Shown in pieces: positions 59,977 to 63,707 of a stretch of 63,707 bases of DNA. The notes under the pieces were generated by a model, which was not told the DNA's origin, made no database searches, and saw only the letters and a list, made by a program, of their open reading frames with translations. Made by a program: the position numbers and the translations under genes. The stretch is from NCBI GenBank assembly GCA_003353845.1, contig PIVT01000017.1:1-63707 (forward strand). The letters run 5' to 3'. Position 1 is the stretch's first letter. The number at the start of each line of letters is the position of its first letter. This stretch comes from Pseudomonadota bacterium. Lineage in GTDB: Bacteria > Myxococcota_A > UBA9160 > JADFDR01.

Positions 59977-61305
59977 CTACGAGCAGGCTAGGAGCTTGTT
60001 TGCCCTGACCCGCAGTTCGTCCTTGTAGTACGTGGTCGGCACGGCATCGATAATGGCGTGCGCAGCCCACGAAACATCCTCGGCCGTGACAAGTGAAAGA
60101 TTGATGGGTGCCGTGTTGTATTGGTAGTCGTTGCCTTCGGCCGAAGCCACGTTGCGAATCTTGTTCTTGATGGCGTACTCGTGGAGCGCGTTGCCCGGCC
60201 CCGGAGTAGCGATTGAAAAGGAAAGGCAGTCAGGACGGATGCGTTCGACCAACTTTACCGTCGCTTCCAGGTCTTCACGGGTTTCGACGGGCGCGCCCAG
60301 CATCACGAATGCGAGGGTCCCGATGCCATACTCGTGGCAAAGGTCGAAAGCTTTGATGGTTTGCTCGATCTTGATTCCCTTGCGGAAAAAATCCAAAACT
60401 TTCTGCGAGCCACTTTCAACACCGAAAGCGATGGCCTCAAGGCCGCATTTTTTCATCTGTTCAAGCAAGGGAACGGAAATCTGATCAACGCGTGCCTGAC
60501 AGATCCAGCTGGAATCGGTAAGCCCGGCGGAGGCAAGCTCGCGCTCGAACTCAACGAACCACTCGACGCCGCCCAGCACCATGGTGTCGTCCTTGAAAAG
60601 GAATTTTTTGTAGCCAAGGGTTTTTGAGATGTTCGCCATTTCCTGCGCGATACGTTTTGGACTTCGCGCTCTTACCTTGGGCCCGTGCATATAGTCCAGC
60701 ATGGGTTTGCAAAACAGACAGTTATAGGGACAGCCGCGCGTGGCCATCATGCCGACAAATTCAATATCGTTATCAAAGTATTTGCTGTAGTCGTCGATCA
60801 GGGTTCGGTCGGGATCGGGGAAAGTATCAAGATCCGGCTCGAATCCCCGCTCCGGTCCGAAAACAACTTCATCCCCTTTTTTCGCGGCCGCTCCAGCCAC
60901 TTCATAAAAAGGCGTACCGTTCTGAATTGCTTCCACGAGATCGAGGGCCGTGTATTCGCCCTCGCCTTTGACGGCGGCGTCGAACCCCTTCAGCACGGCG
61001 TCTTCTGTCTCCAACGTGGCGTGAGGGCCCCCGATGATGACGGGAAGGTCGGGGTGCTTTTCCTTGATGCGGTTGAGCACCTTGCATGCCCGTCCGAAGA
61101 GCACGGTGCTAGAGCTGATACCCACAAGGTCGACGTCAGCCACGGCTTCATCGACGAGTTCAATGGCGTCCACCGCCAGGTCGAAAAATTTAGCCGTATG
61201 GCCGTGCGCCTTGAGCACGGCACCAATATGCAAAAGTCCAAGCGGCTCCTGAATCTGCCCGAAAGTCGGATAATCCCATCGAGGGTAAATCAATACTACG
61301 TTCAT
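59977..61305 (-). CDS. B12-binding radical SAM protein
   Basis: A 442-residue protein: N-terminal cobalamin-binding domain (about 1-130, with QEPLGLLHIGAVLKAHGH and GGPHATLE) and a radical SAM domain with C-x3-C-x2-C in CPYNCLFC (about 194-201). This class performs methylations or ring modifications of unreactive carbons (BchE/hopanoid-type). A methylated lipid or hopanoid product would suit the genome, but this is a guess. It is convergent with the cytochrome operon, sharing cobalamin. Confidence 0.92.
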   Translation of the reverse strand: MNVVLIYPRWDYPTFGQIQEPLGLLHIGAVLKAHGHTAKFFDLAVDAIELVDEAVADVDLVGISSSTVLFGRACKVLNRIKEKHPDLPVIIGGPHATLETEDAVLKGFDAAVKGEGEYTALDLVEAIQNGTPFYEVAGAAAKKGDEVVFGPERGFEPDLDTFPDPDRTLIDDYSKYFDNDIEFVGMMATRGCPYNCLFCKPMLDYMHGPKVRARSPKRIAQEMANISKTLGYKKFLFKDDTMVLGGVEWFVEFERELASAGLTDSSWICQARVDQISVPLLEQMKKCGLEAIAFGVESGSQKVLDFFRKGIKIEQTIKAFDLCHEYGIGTLAFVMLGAPVETREDLEATVKLVERIRPDCLSFSIATPGPGNALHEYAIKNKIRNVASAEGNDYQYNTAPINLSLVTAEDVSWAAHAIIDAVPTTYYKDELRVRANKLLACS

Positions 61306-61684
61306 CTTTTCTTATACCTTTTTTAAATCCGCTGAGCTCTTTGCGCCTCTAAGGAAGTCAGCATTGAACCCCTGCACGGGCAGTGACCTTCATCGGAAAT
61401 TGGAAGGGGGAATCTAGTACGAACGAATCAGCTTAACACGAATAAAGTCTTGAACTAGAGGGCGTGGAGTCGCAGGCGGAAGAGTTCGGAAGATCGTTAG
61501 CGCTCGCCTTGAATGGTTAAGAAAGGCTTTGCTTGTTTAACTACTGTTCTGAGTTGACTTGTCAGTACCTGCAAGACTCCTCTCCCGAAGTAACGGGTGG
61601 ATGGAGATGGCACCCCCTCTTCCAATAATTAGAGGACATGGCTCGGGCAAACGCTTATGGGAATTTTATGCCCTCGGTTAGAAC
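61306..61684. other. Intergenic region, no gene recognised
   Basis: About 380 bases upstream of the radical SAM gene and after the MtfA-like gene (both on the minus strand). It contains a weak TCTAGT...ACTAGA dyad (about 61413-61460) but no strong promoter, riboswitch or frame. Confidence 0.4.
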
Positions 61685-62467
61685 TTATTTCTTGACCCGT
61701 GCTGCCGGATCTTGGCGATAAAAACTCTGCAGGAGGGCGTAAAGATCGGGGTGATGCGAGCGCATTTCTTGGGGCTCGTCGAAGAACTGCCCGGTAATCA
61801 CGGCGAAAAATTCAGCCTCGTCGGTGGCGCCATAGACATCGAGGAAAGTGCGCTGTCCTTGTTCCGCCTGCTGCTGCAGTGCCAGGAATTCCCGCTCACA
61901 CACCTCCACCCATCGCTTCAAGGCATCGCGATTGTCATGCTCCGGCGTGCCATCCGCTGCACCATCGAGCATGTCCAACTTGTGCGCGAACTCGTGGTAG
62001 ACCACATTGACCTCACGCACAGGATGGCGACCGCCGTCTCGCACCGCGTCCCACACCAAGATCACCGGCCCCCTGGTACTCGCCTCGCCCAAAATAGGGA
62101 CGGGCCTCTCTACGGGGGCGTTCGGAATTTCGTAACTCTGGAAGCGCCGCTCGGGAGACCAAACGGTGGTGGGGTAGATGAGGATGGACTGCACGTTGCG
62201 ATAGAAATCATGTGGCAGTCCCAGCAACAACAAACAGGCTTGCGTCGCAATGGTGACGCGAACCTCATCGTCCAACTGAAGGCCGCCACAACCCTCCCAA
62301 TGTTTCTCCGCGACGAAAACCTGCACCAAGCCGCGAAGCTGGCAGCGCTCTGCTTCATCCAACCAGCGAAAATGCGCCACATTGCGCACAATGTGCTCCT
62401 CCCACGCATCCGGAAAGGGCCTGGCCATAAGCTTCTTGCGACGACGATTGCGAAACCAACGAAACAT
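61685..62467 (-). CDS. MtfA-like zinc-dependent peptidase (M90)
   Basis: A 260-residue protein matching MtfA: RNRRRKKLMARPFPDAWEEHI at the start, then VVYHEFAHKLDMLDGAADGTP with the HExxH zinc motif (H near 154) and AEFFAVITGQFFDEPQEM. In E. coli MtfA binds the repressor Mlc and is a peptidase. No Mlc homolog is in the window. The start at 62467 is ATG. Confidence 0.9.
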   Translation of the reverse strand: MFRWFRNRRRKKLMARPFPDAWEEHIVRNVAHFRWLDEAERCQLRGLVQVFVAEKHWEGCGGLQLDDEVRVTIATQACLLLLGLPHDFYRNVQSILIYPTTVWSPERRFQSYEIPNAPVERPVPILGEASTRGPVILVWDAVRDGGRHPVREVNVVYHEFAHKLDMLDGAADGTPEHDNRDALKRWVEVCEREFLALQQQAEQGQRTFLDVYGATDEAEFFAVITGQFFDEPQEMRSHHPDLYALLQSFYRQDPAARVKK

Positions 62468-62573
62468 ATCGGGAAGGCTAGCCCAGTAGTATTTTGAAAA
62501 GTATCGCGCGAAGTGAGGCTTGGTGTGGATGTTGACGGATGAAGGCTGTTTATTGCATTATGGTTGAAATGAC

Positions 62574-62615
62574 CTAAACTTTAGTACATATGTTCTAAAC
62601 TTTAGGTTATATGTT
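62574..62615. repeat. Two tandem 21-bp direct repeats, likely operator
   Basis: CTAAACTTTAG (62574-62584 and 62595-62605), itself palindromic about a central C, is followed in both copies by a similar ATATGTT tail. The 21-base period equals two helical turns. It lies 31 bases before the winged-helix gene start. A TTGACG at 62532-62537 may be a -35 element. Confidence 0.7.
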
Positions 62616-62645
62616 CCGATAACCAGGTTATAGGAATCCCTACTT

Positions 62646-62978
62646 GTGCTGGAAGGAATCTTCGGAAATGCCACTGCGGAAAAAGTGCTGCTCTATGTAG
62701 AGCAGTATGGGGAGGGCTACGCACGCGCGGTTTTCAACACCTTTGATGACGTCAGTGTGAGCATGGCCCAGGGACAGCTCAAGCGTTTCGAAGAGGCAGG
62801 CCTCCTGGTTAGCCAGCTCAAGGGACGCACTCGGCTGTACACTTGGAATTCGCGTTATGCCTTCTTGCCCGAGGTGCGTGCCCTCCTCCGGAAAGGGCTC
62901 GAGCTACTCCCCGAAGAGGAACGGCAACGCTACTTCAGCGAGCGACGCCGCCCGCGCCGCACGGGTAAACCCAATTGA
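62646..62978 (+). CDS. Winged-helix regulator, first gene of nucleotidyltransferase pair
   Basis: A 110-residue protein with an N-terminal winged HTH-like domain (about 5-65): MLEGIFGNATAEKVLLYVEQYG, then SVSMAQGQLKRFEEAGLLVSQLKGRTRLYTWNS. The basic C-terminus (RRRPRRTG) may add DNA contacts. The start is GTG 62646. It overlaps the next gene by the shared TTGA at 62975-62978, so they are translationally coupled, and the tandem repeats upstream fit autoregulation, as in two-gene toxin-antitoxin modules. Confidence 0.8.
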   Translation: MLEGIFGNATAEKVLLYVEQYGEGYARAVFNTFDDVSVSMAQGQLKRFEEAGLLVSQLKGRTRLYTWNSRYAFLPEVRALLRKGLELLPEEERQRYFSERRRPRRTGKPN

Positions 62979-63526
62979 GAAAGATCGACGAAGCGATGGA
63001 GCGTGAAGACGTGGCTGCGATGGTCTGTGCTGCGCTTGATCGGCACAGGATTCAGGCCGTTCTTTCGGGAGGCGCAGTCGTCTCCATTTATTCGAATAAC
63101 GAATACGAGTCCTATGACCTCGACTTCGTGCGAACCGGCATTGCCCGCAAGGTCGACGTCGCAATGGAGGAACTCGGCTTCGTGAAGGAAGGGCGGCATT
63201 GGCGACACCCCAAGAACCGCTACTGGGTCGACTTCCCGCCCGGACCCGTTCAAGTGGGAGATGCAATCGTCACCAAATTTGCAAAGCGTGAAACACCGCT
63301 TGGCGTGTTGCGTCTATTAGCTCCCACTGAGTGCGTGATGGATCGCCTTGCCGGCTATTACCATTGGGATGACCCGCAGTGTTTTGAGCAAGCCGTCGCA
63401 GTTGCGCATCACCAACTCGTGGACCTGCAGGAAATCGAAGCGTGGTCTCGTCGCGAGCACTCTGATCCCGAGCATTTCCAAGAGAAGTTTAAGCAATTCA
63501 CCAGCAGGCTTGAGCTGTCGAAATAA
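62975..63526 (+). CDS. AbiEii/MNT-like nucleotidyltransferase
   Basis: A 183-residue protein of the Pol-beta nucleotidyltransferase superfamily. AVLSGGAVVSIY at about 30-41 gives the GG motif, and YDLDFV supplies the acidic pair D-x-D. The rest resembles the NT_5/AbiEii-type enzymes that act as type IV toxins, or nucleotidyltransferases in HEPN/MNT pairs. The start is TTG 62975 (coupled) or ATG 62996. Toxicity cannot be seen from sequence; the linked winged-helix gene would be the antitoxin or regulator. Confidence 0.82.
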   Translation: MRKIDEAMEREDVAAMVCAALDRHRIQAVLSGGAVVSIYSNNEYESYDLDFVRTGIARKVDVAMEELGFVKEGRHWRHPKNRYWVDFPPGPVQVGDAIVTKFAKRETPLGVLRLLAPTECVMDRLAGYYHWDDPQCFEQAVAVAHHQLVDLQEIEAWSRREHSDPEHFQEKFKQFTSRLELSK

Positions 63527-63567
63527 TCACTAGAGACCGAGAGGGAAAGATTAAATCACACAGGCAA

Positions 63568-63602
63568 AAAGGGTTACAAGGCTTCAAGCCTTGTAACCCT
63601 TT
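63568..63602 (-). terminator. Terminator of tRNA-Phe (also likely bidirectional)
   Basis: A perfect 17-bp inverted repeat around a single central C, with AAA/TTT flanks. On the minus strand it is followed by TTTTTGCC, fitting termination after the tRNA; on the plus strand it ends in TTTGCC after the nucleotidyltransferase gene. Confidence 0.85.
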
Positions 63603-63610
63603 GCCATTCA

Positions 63611-63686
63611 TGGTGGCCCGGAGTGGAATCGAACCACTGACACCGCGATTTTCAGTCGCGTGCTCTACCAACTGAGCTACCAGGCC
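63611..63686 (-). tRNA. tRNA-Phe (GAA)
   Basis: The minus strand gives a 76-nt cloverleaf with encoded CCA at the 3' end. The D arm has AGCTCAGTTGGTAGAGC, the anticodon loop is CTGAAAA (anticodon GAA, Phe), and the T arm is GGTTCGATTCC. The acceptor pairs GGCCTGG with CCGGGCC with one G-U pair. Confidence 0.97.
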
Positions 63687-63707
63687 ACGAGGGGGCGTAC
63701 TCTAGCT

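Noticed and set aside
61712-62497. Plus-strand 261-codon frame across the MtfA-like gene
   Set aside because: The minus-strand protein has HExxH and family-wide matches, so this is a shadow.

Overview
The window looks like a chromosomal segment of a Gram-negative bacterium with deltaproteobacterial-type gene content (Myxococcota, Desulfobacterota or Binatota grade). Evidence for an outer membrane: a TonB-dependent receptor, two FadL-type barrels, several lipoproteins, an OmpA-like protein, and both a rhombosortase and a PEP-CTERM protein. The lifestyle signals are lipid and aldehyde metabolism (ALDH, acyl-CoA ligase, FadL, SDR/TetR, sulfotransferase, luciferase-like and PYROXD2-like oxidoreductases) plus corrinoid and nickel biochemistry and multiheme cytochrome electron transfer. 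There is no phage, transposon or CRISPR array. About 63 protein genes, one tRNA-Phe and a set of regulatory sites can be supported.

Layout. 1-2.5 kb: end of a Cys-rich protein gene, a CooC-type nickel-insertion ATPase and a His-rich NicO/UreH-type nickel permease. 2.7-4.3 kb: aldehyde dehydrogenase. 4.3-8.7 kb: a sigma-54 activator divergent from a VIT/vWA surface protein with a GlyGly-CTERM-like tail, followed directly by a rhombosortase. The intergenic region holds an enhancer-like inverted repeat and a textbook -24/-12 promoter. 8.8-10.5 kb: acyltransferase-3 and a small Cys-rich lipoprotein. 10.7-12.9 kb: a second sigma-54 promoter driving a PspA-like protein and a membrane protein. 13-17.6 kb: purU, a FAD oxidoreductase/ferredoxin/DUF445 operon and an SMR transporter. 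17.6-25.2 kb: methyltransferase, TonB receptor, lipoproteins, a DUF3604 protein. 25.2-30.1 kb: a TetR/VOC/aminotransferase operon divergent from SDR and sulfotransferase. 30.1-41.3 kb: MscS, small membrane and zinc-ribbon proteins, carbonic anhydrase, an F420-type luciferase-like enzyme, two paralogous membrane proteins and a PEP-CTERM metalloprotease with a third sigma-54 promoter. 41.7-54.9 kb: a GT39-like/TPR protein, FadL, NhaA, a phosphotransferase, acyl-CoA ligase, a second FadL, envelope proteins, an M48 protease and a solute-binding lipoprotein. 55.3-60 kb: bacteriohemerythrin, then a tight corrinoid protein/UroD-type methyltransferase/octaheme cytochrome operon. 60-63.7 kb: B12-binding radical SAM protein, MtfA-like peptidase, a winged-helix/nucleotidyltransferase pair behind a tandem operator, and tRNA-Phe.

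The strongest system-level signal is a sigma-54 surface-protein circuit. All three -24/-12 promoters found have the exact GG-N10-GC spacing. Two of them drive proteins with C-terminal sorting tails (GlyGly-CTERM-like and PEP-CTERM), and the third drives the envelope-stress PspA homolog. The GlyGly-CTERM-like substrate sits next to its likely dedicated rhombosortase and to a divergent activator with an unrecognised sensor domain. A second notable association is the corrinoid methyltransferase module with an eight-haem cytochrome in the same operon.
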